DNA of 64,000 nucleotides from positions 1-64,000 of the IMG/VR virus record IMGVR_UViG_3300025941_000001. One strand, written 5' to 3'. The position numbers and the translations under genes were made by a program. The notes under the pieces are model-generated. The model was not told the origin of the DNA. It worked only from the letters and a program-made list of their open reading frames with translations, and did no database searches. Positions 55,621-62,813 of this stretch are shown in pieces. The DNA is from a virus. Numbering within the stretch: the stretch's first letter is position 1; every line of letters begins with the position of its first letter.

Positions 55621-56027
55621 GACTTGAACTTTCCAAGACCGCCTGCGAAGTGTCCGCCATTGAACCGAGGCGCGGGCGACTTCTTGGTGCTCATGGTCAT
55701 CCCGGTGTTGGATGACGCTGCACGATACTTGCCCAGTTGCTTCGAGGTGTTGATTTTGGTGATCTCGCGCGTGGACTTGTTCTTGTAGCTCGTGTTCGGC
55801 TGCGATGCCTTCACGAACAGGTCGCGTCGAAATCCCGGATTGGTCGTTGCAAGGTGATTGGCCATGGCCTCGACGCGAGCGTCGTGCCCGGCCGGATCAT
55901 TGACAGCCTTGGAGCGGAGGTCGGCGGCGATCTGCTCGAAGTGACGCCGACCGAGCTTGGCCGGGAGCGCCTTGATCATCGCCGAATGAACTCCGGCGTC
56001 GGAGCCGTGGCCGAGTGCGTCTTTCAT
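55617..56027 (-). CDS. MKDAL tag protein 2, 136 aa
   Basis: Tag MKDALGHGSDAGVH, a helical domain (RRHFEQIAADLRSKAVND, ARVEAMANHLATTNPG) and a basic disordered tail (KSPAPRFNGGHFAGGLGKFK). 4-nt overlap with protein 3. Confidence 0.75.
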   Translation of the reverse strand: MKDALGHGSDAGVHSAMIKALPAKLGRRHFEQIAADLRSKAVNDPAGHDARVEAMANHLATTNPGFRRDLFVKASQPNTSYKNKSTREITKINTSKQLGKYRAASSNTGMTMSTKKSPAPRFNGGHFAGGLGKFKS

Positions 56028-56030
56028 GGT

Positions 56031-56306
56031 TCACATTCCTTTGCGGCCGACTTCGCCATTGCGAATGCGCGTGACGAGGTTGCGATTGTACTCGCGTTCT
56101 GGAGATCGATCATTCCACGTCTGGAGCGGGGCCTTGATCATCGTTTTGCCCATCGCGCTCATGAGCGCTGCGCTTGCCGAGGCGTTCGACGACTGCGGGA
56201 TGCCGCCGCCCTTGAGCGAGGTCACGTGCGTCAATCGCGCCCTGAGCGCATCGAGCATTGCGCCGTCGCCGGAGCCGTTGCTCCCGTGGCCGAGTGCATC
56301 CTTCAT
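56031..56306 (-). CDS. MKDAL tag protein 1, 91 aa
   Basis: Tag MKDALGHGSNGSGDG, then helices (AMLDALRARLTHVTSLKGGG; SASAALMSAMGKTMIKA) and a basic end (LVTRIRNGEVGRKGM). First of the tagged set in transcription order. Confidence 0.75.
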   Translation of the reverse strand: MKDALGHGSNGSGDGAMLDALRARLTHVTSLKGGGIPQSSNASASAALMSAMGKTMIKAPLQTWNDRSPEREYNRNLVTRIRNGEVGRKGM

Positions 56307-56318
56307 CGGAGGGCTCCG

Positions 56319-56558
56319 TCAGACGTTGTGGTAGGTGCTGTCGTGCTTGCCGAGAACGGCGTCGGCCTTGTGCCTGATCTTCGCGGCCTGCTCGGGGGAC
56401 AGCTTGCCTTTCGCGACCATCTGGGTCGCACGGGCCTTGGCGTTCGCGGCATGCGATGGGTCGTTGACCGGGTACTTCCCGGGCTGGCCCTTCTTGCCGG
56501 GCAGCGCGAATTTTCCCTTGGGCAGCGCGTTGCGTTTCTTGGCTGTGAGTTTGGCCAT
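56319..56558 (-). CDS. DUF6582-like basic protein, 79 aa
   Basis: Start 56558. RNALPKGKFALPGKKGQPGK then YPVNDPSHAANAKARATQM matches the family pattern lP...FAlPg..KYPi.D..HA.nA.aR. Found in many phages and bacteria without known function. Preceded by a GCTAG-family promoter. Confidence 0.7.
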   Translation of the reverse strand: MAKLTAKKRNALPKGKFALPGKKGQPGKYPVNDPSHAANAKARATQMVAKGKLSPEQAAKIRHKADAVLGKHDSTYHNV

Positions 56559-56590
56559 GGCGGCCTCCGGATGTCTCGATCTGGGGCGAG

Positions 56591-56619
56591 AGATTATCCC
56601 AGACGAGACCCCGGGGCAA
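56591..56619 (-). promoter_or_regulatory. GCTAG-family promoter
   Basis: Minus strand GTAATTGCTAG abutting TTGCCC (56614-56619), 17-nt spacer, TAATCT (56591-56596). Opens the unit holding the tagged array. Confidence 0.7.
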
Positions 56620-56626
56620 CTAGCAA

Positions 56627-56944
56627 TTACATCAGGTCCGCGAACTCGTCGGTCGCCGGGTTGGCGTCGGCTGTCTCTTGCGGGATGGAGCCGGTGCTCC
56701 GAGCCTCGGCCGCATCGGTGTCCCGCTTCGTCGGGGGCCGAGCTTTCACGCTGCCGGTCGTCATCGCGAGCATCAATGCCTTGACCGGGTCCACGTCTTC
56801 GGCGAACGAGACGCCGAACTTCGAGGACATCGCGTAGGAGCCGCGCCACTTCGTTCCGTTCTGCGATGGCGTCAGACTGATGTGGCTGATCTCGCCGCGC
56901 GCAGCGAGGTTGCGGATTGCATCTTCAAGCGTGAGGGTCGTCAT
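56627..56944 (-). CDS. Hypothetical protein, 105 aa
   Basis: Start 56944 (MTTLTLEDAIRNLAARGEIS). Small alpha/beta domain (SHISLTPSQNGTKWRGSYAM) with an acidic disordered tail ending DEFADLM. Overlaps the next small gene's stop by 20 nt. Confidence 0.6.
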   Translation of the reverse strand: MTTLTLEDAIRNLAARGEISHISLTPSQNGTKWRGSYAMSSKFGVSFAEDVDPVKALMLAMTTGSVKARPPTKRDTDAAEARSTGSIPQETADANPATDEFADLM

Positions 56945-57092
56945 CGGGCGCGTCTCCAGTGATGGGCCGGTAGGGCTTCGGCTCAGGGGTTGCAGGTTTG
57001 GGCTTGGCACGGAAGTCCTCCCACGCCTTCCGACGTTCCTCTTGCGAGATGATCAGGAACGTCGGGATGCCGTCATTTGTTGCGTTCGGCAT
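56925..57092 (-). CDS. Small hypothetical protein, 55 aa
   Basis: ATG 57092; reads MPNATNDGIPTFLIISQEER, then basic and Pro-rich (AKPKPATPEPKPYRP). Stop at 56925. Fills an otherwise empty gap in a tightly packed operon. Unknown. Confidence 0.55.
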   Translation of the reverse strand: MPNATNDGIPTFLIISQEERRKAWEDFRAKPKPATPEPKPYRPITGDAPDDDPHA

Positions 57093-57345
57093 ACTCGCGT
57101 GCCTTCTGTTGTCGCTCGCGACGGAGATCGGAAAACTTCGCGAGCAAATCGCTTAACAGGTCGAGCGCCTCGTCTTCTGAGAAGTGCGCGACGTAGTCAG
57201 CGATGGTGACCGTGATCTCAGTCCCTATCGCCTTGACGAAGCCGCCTTGCGGCGGAGCCCAGACGATGTGAGTGCCGACCGAAGGTTGACCCTCGGCGAT
57301 GACACGCTTGACCGTTCGAATAGACCGTTTGCGGATTTCAGCCAT
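57073..57345 (-). CDS. Hypothetical protein, 90 aa
   Basis: Start 57345 (MAEIRKRSIRTVKRVIAEGQ). Beta-rich middle (VGTHIVWAPPQGGFVKAIGT) and a charged C-terminal helix (SDLLAKFSDLRRERQQKARE). Overlaps the preceding gene by 8 nt. Confidence 0.6.
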   Translation of the reverse strand: MAEIRKRSIRTVKRVIAEGQPSVGTHIVWAPPQGGFVKAIGTEITVTIADYVAHFSEDEALDLLSDLLAKFSDLRRERQQKAREYAERNK

Positions 57346-57649
57346 TGCCGTCTGTCTCCGGGTTGTAGTTTTGCCAGCCCGCGTCATACGCGCATTTGAC
57401 GTACTCGTCAAACACTTCGTCGGCCTCGGGCTTGAACTTGCACAGTCGGTGAAACTCCGGCCATGTCTTCGGCGTGTCGCCGGGCGAGCACTCTTCGACG
57501 CCCGGAACGAACATGCAAACCTTGACCGCTCGGTCGCTCAGCCATTGGATGCGAACGTCGCCAAGCTCCATCGCCTTCCCGTGCCCACGCTTGAGCATCA
57601 GTATGCGAACGGCGTCGCCCGGGTACTGTGGCTCGGTCCACAAACTCAT
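57338..57649 (-). CDS. Hypothetical protein, 103 aa
   Basis: Start 57649 (MSLWTEPQYPGDAVRILMLK). Contains Cys-rich spots (VCMFVPGVEECSPGD) and Trp/Tyr near the end. No family. ATGA overlap with the preceding gene. Confidence 0.6.
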   Translation of the reverse strand: MSLWTEPQYPGDAVRILMLKRGHGKAMELGDVRIQWLSDRAVKVCMFVPGVEECSPGDTPKTWPEFHRLCKFKPEADEVFDEYVKCAYDAGWQNYNPETDGNG

Positions 57650-57933
57650 TTGTTCGCCTCGGTGTTGATCCACTCTCGCGCTATTTCGAGGGTGTCAGCT
57701 TTCAATTCAGCATCGCCTCCACCATGAACGAAAAACGGTCCAGTGTAAACTCCGTCTACGGTTCGCCCGTTCTCGAAGGTCGAGATCGTGAAGCCGCGAT
57801 AGAGAAGCTGATCGTAGTCGCCCGGGTATTGATGCGTTGCGGTGTATAGGATCATGTCGGCGGGTTTTTGGACCCGCCAACCATTGACGCTGACTAGGTC
57901 CGTGTCGATCTTCACGCGGCCATCTGCACTCAT
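57646..57933 (-). CDS. Hypothetical protein, 95 aa
   Basis: ATG 57933 overlaps the upstream TGA (ATGA). YPGDYDQLLYRGFTISTFEN and VDGVYTGPFFVHGG give a small beta domain, then a helix (LEIAREWINTE). Unknown role. Confidence 0.6.
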   Translation of the reverse strand: MSADGRVKIDTDLVSVNGWRVQKPADMILYTATHQYPGDYDQLLYRGFTISTFENGRTVDGVYTGPFFVHGGGDAELKADTLEIAREWINTEANK

Positions 57934-58199
57934 CGCCGACATCCCATGGCAGGATGCACGATGCGGCCTTCGTCGGTCCACATGACGACCGGCGAGCAGA
58001 CGCGCTGCTCGTGGCGGGCTTTGCCGATCTCCGATTGCGTCGCCGGAGGTCCGACGATAATCATCCCGGAGTTGGTGCCGAGGTTCCAGCCGTAGTAGTG
58101 GTGATTGACGCTAAAGCCGGAACGGTTCCAGTCGTCGTATGCCTTCGCGGGGGACACGACGCTGACCGCGACGAGCGCGGCCAATATCAACTTCTTCAT
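57930..58199 (-). CDS. Exported small protein, 89 aa
   Basis: Signal peptide MKKLILAALVAVSVVSPAKA with a likely cleavage before YDD. The mature 69 residues contain two Cys. Periplasmic by inference. Overlaps the next gene by 4 nt. Confidence 0.65.
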   Translation of the reverse strand: MKKLILAALVAVSVVSPAKAYDDWNRSGFSVNHHYYGWNLGTNSGMIIVGPPATQSEIGKARHEQRVCSPVVMWTDEGRIVHPAMGCRR

Positions 58200-58471
58200 T
58201 TGAGGTCCTTTCGTTGCCAGACTTTGAATTTGTAGTGTCCCTTCGTGCTGGCGAGAAGGTACTTGCAAACTTCGTTGCCGACAGAGTACGGGACGCCGCC
58301 GGTGTAACTGAAATCTCCCGTCACGCCGTAGGGGCGATGCGTGATGACTTCGGTGTCGGTGATCTGGGTCACGACGGCGGTGCCGAACGGACCATCGAAA
58401 ACTTCGATGACATCCGCGAGCCGAAGCTCAGTGAGATCGACCGTGATCGGAAACTTGATCTTGTCAGCCAT
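58196..58471 (-). CDS. Hypothetical protein, 91 aa
   Basis: Start 58471 with GGGAG upstream. Beta-rich (KFPITVDLTELRLADVIEVF, AVVTQITDTEVITHRPYG), resembling small SH3-like beta proteins. Unknown. Confidence 0.6.
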   Translation of the reverse strand: MADKIKFPITVDLTELRLADVIEVFDGPFGTAVVTQITDTEVITHRPYGVTGDFSYTGGVPYSVGNEVCKYLLASTKGHYKFKVWQRKDLK

Positions 58472-58679
58472 GTTCAACTCCCATCATGCGCGCGGCGAAT
58501 TGCTTGCCCTCATCGACCCATTGCGCGAGCGAAAGGTCGTTGAGCCTCGCCACCATGACTGACAGCGTATCATAACGCTTGCCGTCATCGAAGACGAAGT
58601 AGAGATAGCCCTTGCCCTTGACAAGCTCCAAAGGGAGCTTGCTGGCGGAGAACACGTTGTTGACGGTTCGCAGTTGCAC
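58464..58679 (-). CDS. Hypothetical protein, 71 aa, GTG start
   Basis: GTG 58679 with GAGG upstream. YLYFVFDDGKRYDTLSVMVA and QWVDEGKQFAARM form a small alpha/beta unit. The longer open frame upstream overlaps the next gene and is noncoding. Confidence 0.55.
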   Translation of the reverse strand: MQLRTVNNVFSASKLPLELVKGKGYLYFVFDDGKRYDTLSVMVARLNDLSLAQWVDEGKQFAARMMGVEHG

Positions 58680-58680
58680 G

Positions 58681-59037
58681 TCACGCCTCGGCTTTCGCTT
58701 TGCCGCAGTATTTCTGAGAAGCGACCGCCTCGGCGACGCTCCAGCTAAACGCATCCGGCGCGACGAGCTTGCGCCATTCGAAGTTGTCCGGCCCGAACCA
58801 AATCTTGACGGCGACCGGATGGTCGAAGTCGGCAGCGGTGACCCGCTTCTCGCCGACGACCTTCGAGAGCGAACCGTAAGAGCAGAAGCCGACTTCGGTG
58901 GTCGTGCCCTGCACATACTTGCGGTTCTTGTTGAGAACCATGCCGCCGGTTCCGAGCCATGTTTTGCCGTTGCCCTCGTAGTCGGTCATTTCCTTGCGGG
59001 TTTCAAGGTTGAAAAAGTAAACGCGAAATTGTGACAT
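58681..59037 (-). CDS. First gene of the leftward block, hypothetical, 118 aa
   Basis: Start 59037 (MSQFRVYFFNLETRKEMTDY). Beta-rich with two Cys (EVGFCSYGS, QKYCGKAK). Directly behind the early-type promoter at 59.1k, so probably expressed early. Unknown. Confidence 0.6.
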   Translation of the reverse strand: MSQFRVYFFNLETRKEMTDYEGNGKTWLGTGGMVLNKNRKYVQGTTTEVGFCSYGSLSKVVGEKRVTAADFDHPVAVKIWFGPDNFEWRKLVAPDAFSWSVAEAVASQKYCGKAKAEA

Positions 59038-59066
59038 CTGTCTGGCCTCTCGTTGCTGATGACCCG

Positions 59067-59118
59067 GATGTAGCGCATCCCGGATGAGCCCGCAAGCCGA
59101 ACCGTGTGACGTGGTTAA
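59067..59118 (-). promoter_or_regulatory. Early-type leftward promoter (TTAACC-23-17 family)
   Basis: Minus strand: TTAACC (59113-59118), -35 TTGCGG (59090-59095) exactly 23 nt on, 17-nt spacer with CATCCGGGATGCGC, -10 TACATC (59067-59072). Mirror image of the promoter at 59160. Confidence 0.75.
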
Positions 59119-59159
59119 CACTTCGATAACGCCCGGCTGGCCGGGGTTTTAACCGTGCG

Positions 59160-59211
59160 TAAACCATAGGCCGAGGTGTCGCTTGCGGGTCCATCCGGGA
59201 TGCGCTACGTC
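59160..59211 (+). promoter_or_regulatory. Early-type rightward promoter (TTAACC-23-17 family)
   Basis: TAAACC (59160-59165), -35 TTGCGG (59183-59188) 23 nt on, 17-nt spacer CATCCGGGATGCGC, -10 TACGTC (59206-59211). Divergent partner of the promoter at 59067; core sequences are nearly identical. Confidence 0.75.
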
Positions 59212-59246
59212 ATGGTCATGCCCAATCCCGGGCTGGAGCGCAAGCG

Positions 59247-59513
59247 ATGCCGAAATTCTCTGCCACTTCTATCGCCGACCTCTTCACCGCTGAGCGCGAC
59301 GCGGGTCGCGTCGCTCGCCGGGTCGAGTACATCGTCGCCTGCGAAGCGAGCGATGGCTCTTGGTGCGAGTTCGATGGCGACGACTACTTCCATGCGAAGC
59401 GTCTCGCCGACAACGCGGTCGATGTTCTCGGCGCGCGTGGCTGCTCGGTCTGGCGCGTGCGCCTGATGGACGGCGAAGTCGTGAAGCCGAAATGCTATGA
59501 GGTGTTCGCGTGA
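59247..59513 (+). CDS. Hypothetical protein, 88 aa
   Basis: Starts 36 bp after the -10. MPKFSATSIADLFTAERDAG then YIVACEASDGSWCEFDGDDY, ending CYEVFA; three Cys. Small alpha/beta. Unknown early protein. Confidence 0.6.
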   Translation: MPKFSATSIADLFTAERDAGRVARRVEYIVACEASDGSWCEFDGDDYFHAKRLADNAVDVLGARGCSVWRVRLMDGEVVKPKCYEVFA

Positions 59514-59683
59514 CACAAGCTGTTCCTTTCTGTGCCGACCGTTGGCTCGCCTTCTACGTCGGCCGTGATGGCAAGATGCGCGTCGCTCGCGACGCGCGTG
59601 GCCTGCCAATCGAATGTGAAACCGAGCAACTCGCGCTCTCGGTCGCACGATATCGCCGCAAGCGCATGAGGATTTGGAAATGA
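59510..59683 (+). CDS. Small hypothetical protein, 57 aa, GTG start
   Basis: GTG 59510 overlaps the upstream TGA (GTGA); stop TGA overlaps the next ATG (ATGA at 59680). MTQAVPFCADRWLAFYVGRD, basic end RRKRMRIWK. Perfect coupling at both ends supports translation. Confidence 0.6.
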   Translation: MTQAVPFCADRWLAFYVGRDGKMRVARDARGLPIECETEQLALSVARYRRKRMRIWK

Positions 59684-60018
59684 CCACGTATCCGGCCCTC
59701 TGTCGGCGCAAGCCAAAGGCCCATTGGGAGGTCGTCGCCGGGCTGGAGTGGACGCGCAAGCGCGACGGCTTCGACAACTCAGGGCGGCCGATGTATGACT
59801 ACGAGGCCCACCACGGAAGCGTGCACTTCCACATCACGCGCGCCACGGACGCGGGCTTCGGTATCAGCGTGCACGATAGCGACGCGAAGCAATATCTGAC
59901 CCATCACTTCGGCTTCGAGTGGCGACGCACGCTCAAAGCCTGCCATGCTCGCGCCGTCGAGATCATGGACGCAATTCGAAGGAAAGAACATGACGCACGT
60001 GGAAAAGCTGGTAGCTGA
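59680..60018 (+). CDS. Hypothetical protein, 112 aa
   Basis: ATG 59680 (MTTYPALCRRKPKAHWEVVA). Beta-rich middle (HGSVHFHITRATDAGFGISV) and a helix near the end. Overlaps the next gene by 29 nt. Unknown. Confidence 0.6.
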   Translation: MTTYPALCRRKPKAHWEVVAGLEWTRKRDGFDNSGRPMYDYEAHHGSVHFHITRATDAGFGISVHDSDAKQYLTHHFGFEWRRTLKACHARAVEIMDAIRRKEHDARGKAGS

Positions 60019-60307
60019 CGGCGTCGTCGAGGTTCGCGACGGCAGGGTCTATCTGACCCGACAAGCGTGGAACGATGCAGTGAAGGGCACGCCCTACGAA
60101 GAGCGCGGTCTGTATCACTTCGTCGGCTTCAAGGATGATCGATACCTGACGGCGGTGAAGACATTCGGCAAGCCGGATTTCGTTCACCGCTTTTGGGACC
60201 GAAGAGCCCGGGACGAGGTCGCCCCGGGAGACGTGGTCTTCTTCGCCGAGGGAGACGAGACCCAGCCCGTGCGCGAGTTCGCGTTCGACGACAGCGCCAA
60301 CTTTTGA
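59990..60307 (+). CDS. Hypothetical protein, 105 aa
   Basis: ATG 59990 with AAGGAAAGA upstream. MTHVEKLVADGVVEVRDGRV, an alpha/beta protein with an acidic tail (FDDSANF). Unknown. Confidence 0.6.
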   Translation: MTHVEKLVADGVVEVRDGRVYLTRQAWNDAVKGTPYEERGLYHFVGFKDDRYLTAVKTFGKPDFVHRFWDRRARDEVAPGDVVFFAEGDETQPVREFAFDDSANF

Positions 60308-60315
60308 GGACCGTC

Positions 60316-60498
60316 ATGGAAAACGAGATGTTCACGTTCGTCGTGCTCACGACCGAAAGTCATCGGGTCGAGCATCGTTATCACTCACGCGAACAGGCCG
60401 ACCGGCTCTTCGACCGGCTGACCCTTGAGCCCGGCGCAATCTCCGTCGCGTTCTACTGCGCGTCGGTCGGGGGTTGCGTCAATGCTTGGCACGCTTGA
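60316..60498 (+). CDS. Small hypothetical protein, 60 aa
   Basis: ATG 60316 with TGAGGA upstream. MENEMFTFVVLTTESHRVEH; beta then helix (SREQADRLFDRLTLE). Overlaps the next gene by 17 nt. Confidence 0.55.
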   Translation: MENEMFTFVVLTTESHRVEHRYHSREQADRLFDRLTLEPGAISVAFYCASVGGCVNAWHA

Positions 60499-60685
60499 AG
60501 ACGAGATCACGCTGGAGCTTGCTAGGCTCCGGCGTGCGGCCCTCGCGCGAGCGCGCGAGCGCGCAGCTTCCCAGCAACTGGGCGAGGCATGGATTGGGCT
60601 CGAAGCGCCTTCCGCGCCGCCTCCAGAGACCGCCGGTAGTCGGCGAGCATCTGATCGAACATCATGTTCGACGGAGCGGCCCTAG
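60482..60685 (+). CDS. Small protein overlapping a leftward gene, 67 aa
   Basis: ATG 60482: MLGTLEDEITLELARLRRAA is a good helix, but the second half is low complexity and lies antisense to 60522-60914 for 164 nt. Only one of the two may be real beyond 60600. Confidence 0.4.
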   Translation: MLGTLEDEITLELARLRRAALARARERAASQQLGEAWIGLEAPSAPPPETAGSRRASDRTSCSTERP

Positions 60686-60914
60686 CTGCGCCCGGGGTCC
60701 GCTCCAGAAGCGAGATCGCCGCAGCTAGACTAGCTGTCACCGCGACGAACGGGTCCCGTGTCTTTTCGCGGGTCTTATTTTCGGAATTTACGAAATGTGT
60801 CATCTCGGTCCGGAACCGGCGGAGACGCCGGGCTTGACCGAGCAAGCCCGAGACTGTGATGTCTCGGGCTATCTCGTCCATCGAGCGCAGGATTTGCTCG
60901 GGGGTCCGTCTCAC
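60522..60914 (-). CDS. Helical hypothetical protein, 130 aa
   Basis: ATG overlaps the preceding stop (60911-60914). Helical and basic (RSMDEIARDITVSGLLGQAR; AVTASLAAAISLLERTP). Converges tail-to-tail with the rightward operon. Confidence 0.55.
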   Translation of the reverse strand: MRRTPEQILRSMDEIARDITVSGLLGQARRLRRFRTEMTHFVNSENKTREKTRDPFVAVTASLAAAISLLERTPGAARAAPSNMMFDQMLADYRRSLEAARKALRAQSMPRPVAGKLRARALARGPHAGA

Positions 60915-61309
60915 GCCGACTGTTCCCCGGTTACCACCTTCTTGAGCCGTTTGCCGACGCTGGCGAGCCCGCCCAGAAGCCCGACAGGGGCCGGGGCCGG
61001 GACAGCGCCCCGCTTGACCGAGCGATACGGGTAGGGCTTGCTGCGCGGCACGCCGGTATACTGGCGGCCGACGAAGATCGGGGTCGGCCTCCGGTCGCCG
61101 ACCGGCTTCGCCGGAACCTGCGGCAGCGTCTCGGTGAGCCGCACGGTGTTGAGCCGCTTGCCGCTCTCATCCGTGATGCGCTTGACGAGGGTCCGGCCTC
61201 GGACGCCCTTGGTCGTGATCATGTCGCCCTTATCCGCGACGAACGCCTTGGCGTTGCGGTACGGCCTGAGCGGCGACTTGTTGATTTTCTTCCGACGTGT
61301 CTTGGCCAT
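60911..61309 (-). CDS. Basic hypothetical protein, 132 aa
   Basis: N-terminal MAKTRRKKINKSPLRPYR strongly basic; middle beta-like (VRGRTLVKRITDESGKRLNT). Possibly nucleic-acid binding. ATGA coupling downstream. Confidence 0.55.
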   Translation of the reverse strand: MAKTRRKKINKSPLRPYRNAKAFVADKGDMITTKGVRGRTLVKRITDESGKRLNTVRLTETLPQVPAKPVGDRRPTPIFVGRQYTGVPRSKPYPYRSVKRGAVPAPAPVGLLGGLASVGKRLKKVVTGEQSA

Positions 61310-61336
61310 TGGCCGACCCTCCGTTGCTGATGAAGC

Positions 61337-61567
61337 TTACTGTTGAATGCCGCCCGACCCGTGATCCGGCGTCTCCGGCGGCAGCGTGAGCGTGAAGTCC
61401 ACTGCGGGCTTCGCGATCTCGTCGGCGTAGTCCTTCAACCATGGGCCGACTGCGTTCTGGAGCGCCATGAAATGCTTCGCTTGCGCCGCCGGTTCATTCG
61501 GCGAAAAGCTCGCGAGGATCATCAGGTGAAGTCCGCGCAGGATCAGTTGTTCGGCTGACGTGGCCAT
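61337..61567 (-). CDS. Small helical protein, 76 aa
   Basis: AAGGAAG precedes ATG 61567. ILRGLHLMILASFSPNEPAA then QNAVGPWLKDYADE; helical with disordered end. Unknown. Confidence 0.55.
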   Translation of the reverse strand: MATSAEQLILRGLHLMILASFSPNEPAAQAKHFMALQNAVGPWLKDYADEIAKPAVDFTLTLPPETPDHGSGGIQQ

Positions 61568-61700
61568 GTGGGTTCTTCCTTCGTTGGACGGTGCAATAGA
61601 TTGAGCCGGGCTCGACGCGAGCGTAGGTGATCTCTACTAGACCCGCATCGACGATGAGGTCAAGAAGTTTTTCACGGTCGCTCGCGTCGAGGCATTTCAT
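61494..61700 (-). CDS. Small hypothetical protein, 68 aa
   Basis: ATG 61700 overlaps the upstream stop (ATGA). MKCLDASDREKLLDLIVDAG resembles an N-terminal helix of a DNA-binding protein. Overlaps the next gene for 74 nt, where its composition is poor, so the true end is doubtful. Confidence 0.45.
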   Translation of the reverse strand: MKCLDASDREKLLDLIVDAGLVEITYARVEPGSIYCTVQRRKNPHGHVSRTTDPARTSPDDPRELFAE

Positions 61701-61984
61701 AGGTCGTCGTACTTTCCCTGTTCGATCTCTGTGACGCGCCCGGAGCCGATGTTGTGTCGGCGTCCCATCTTCGCGCGGCTCAGCCCTGCGTATCGCGGGT
61801 CGGCGAGATCGCGTAGAACCGCGTCTCGAATTTCCTTGTTGACCCGATTGCACTCGACACGGGCATGACGAATAGACTTGTCTCGCTTCATCAGCACGAG
61901 TGCTTCCGCTAGATCATCTAGCGGCCGGAGACCGGTGAGAACTTCGTCAACGATCTCCCGCGCTTTGGGGACATCACTGGGCAT
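61697..61984 (-). CDS. Putative HTH DNA-binding protein, 95 aa
   Basis: The C-terminal half has a helix-turn-helix-like stretch GLSRAKMGRRHNIGSGRVTE, in which the second helix would read DNA. N-terminal half helical and acidic. Coupled to the membrane gene upstream and a small gene downstream. A regulator of this small operon is possible. Confidence 0.55.
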   Translation of the reverse strand: MPSDVPKAREIVDEVLTGLRPLDDLAEALVLMKRDKSIRHARVECNRVNKEIRDAVLRDLADPRYAGLSRAKMGRRHNIGSGRVTEIEQGKYDDL

Positions 61985-62811
61985 CAGTCGCCTCCGCCTC
62001 CGCCGCCGCCGCCGCCGCTGTCGCCTCCGCCGGAGGACGATGAGCCGCTGTCGTAGCTCGATGAGCTATAGGACGACGAGCTATCGCTCACGCTCGGTGC
62101 GCTCGGGGCCGTGTAACTCGGTGCAGGCTCCGGCATCGGTTCACTGCGCGCGGCATAGCCGCCGACCGTGTCGCCGGGCTGATACTTCGGGTCCTGATCC
62201 GACGAACCCTTAAAGCTCGCCGGATCACTGAGCGGATCAGCACTCGCGCTGGCCACGATACCGACAGCAACAGCCGTGGCGACCGGGTCGTTCGTCCACG
62301 AGCCCGAGGCTCCAGCGCCCGCATACTCGCCGCCCTGTCCGTTGTAGGGCTTCTCGGGGTCGATGGCGATGCCGCTGGAGACGTGACAGTACGACGACTG
62401 ATGGTCAGCAAAAAGGACCTCGTAAAGGATCAGGTACGTGATCCAATCCGTGCCATTGTCCGGCTGCTTGCGGGGTTGGTCCCACGCATGAGCAACTGCG
62501 TTCTGGATACCCGCGATGTTGAGCGCGGGCTTACCGAGCCATCGGCGTTCGATGTTGACGCGCTCCAGTTGACGCGGCGTCAGATAGATGGTCGATGGCA
62601 CATACGGCGCGGCAAGCGTCGGGCTCTTGCGCATCGGACGCATCCTGCGACGATGACCAAACGTTCCGGGGCTCCGCTCTTCGCGCTTGATCTGGGCGAA
62701 GGTGGTGACGTGTCCGTCAACCTTCGGCTTGGCGAGCGGCGACCGAGGGCGCGTCAAGACCATGATCACGATGGCGACAGCGAAAACTAAGAACACGAGA
62801 AGTAACTCCAT
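61984..62811 (-). CDS. Membrane-anchored protein with Ser/Gly-rich tail, 275 aa
   Basis: Start 62811: MELLLVFLVFAVAIVIMVLT is a membrane anchor. A domain of about 130 residues follows (YLTPRQLERVNIERRWLGKP; SSYCHVSSGIAIDPEKPYNG), then about 90 residues of low complexity ending in a run of Ser then Gly. Gly/Ser tails of this form occur on many bacterial membrane proteins. Function unknown. Confidence 0.6.
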   Translation of the reverse strand: MELLLVFLVFAVAIVIMVLTRPRSPLAKPKVDGHVTTFAQIKREERSPGTFGHRRRMRPMRKSPTLAAPYVPSTIYLTPRQLERVNIERRWLGKPALNIAGIQNAVAHAWDQPRKQPDNGTDWITYLILYEVLFADHQSSYCHVSSGIAIDPEKPYNGQGGEYAGAGASGSWTNDPVATAVAVGIVASASADPLSDPASFKGSSDQDPKYQPGDTVGGYAARSEPMPEPAPSYTAPSAPSVSDSSSSYSSSSYDSGSSSSGGGDSGGGGGGGGGD

Positions 62812-62813
62812 AG

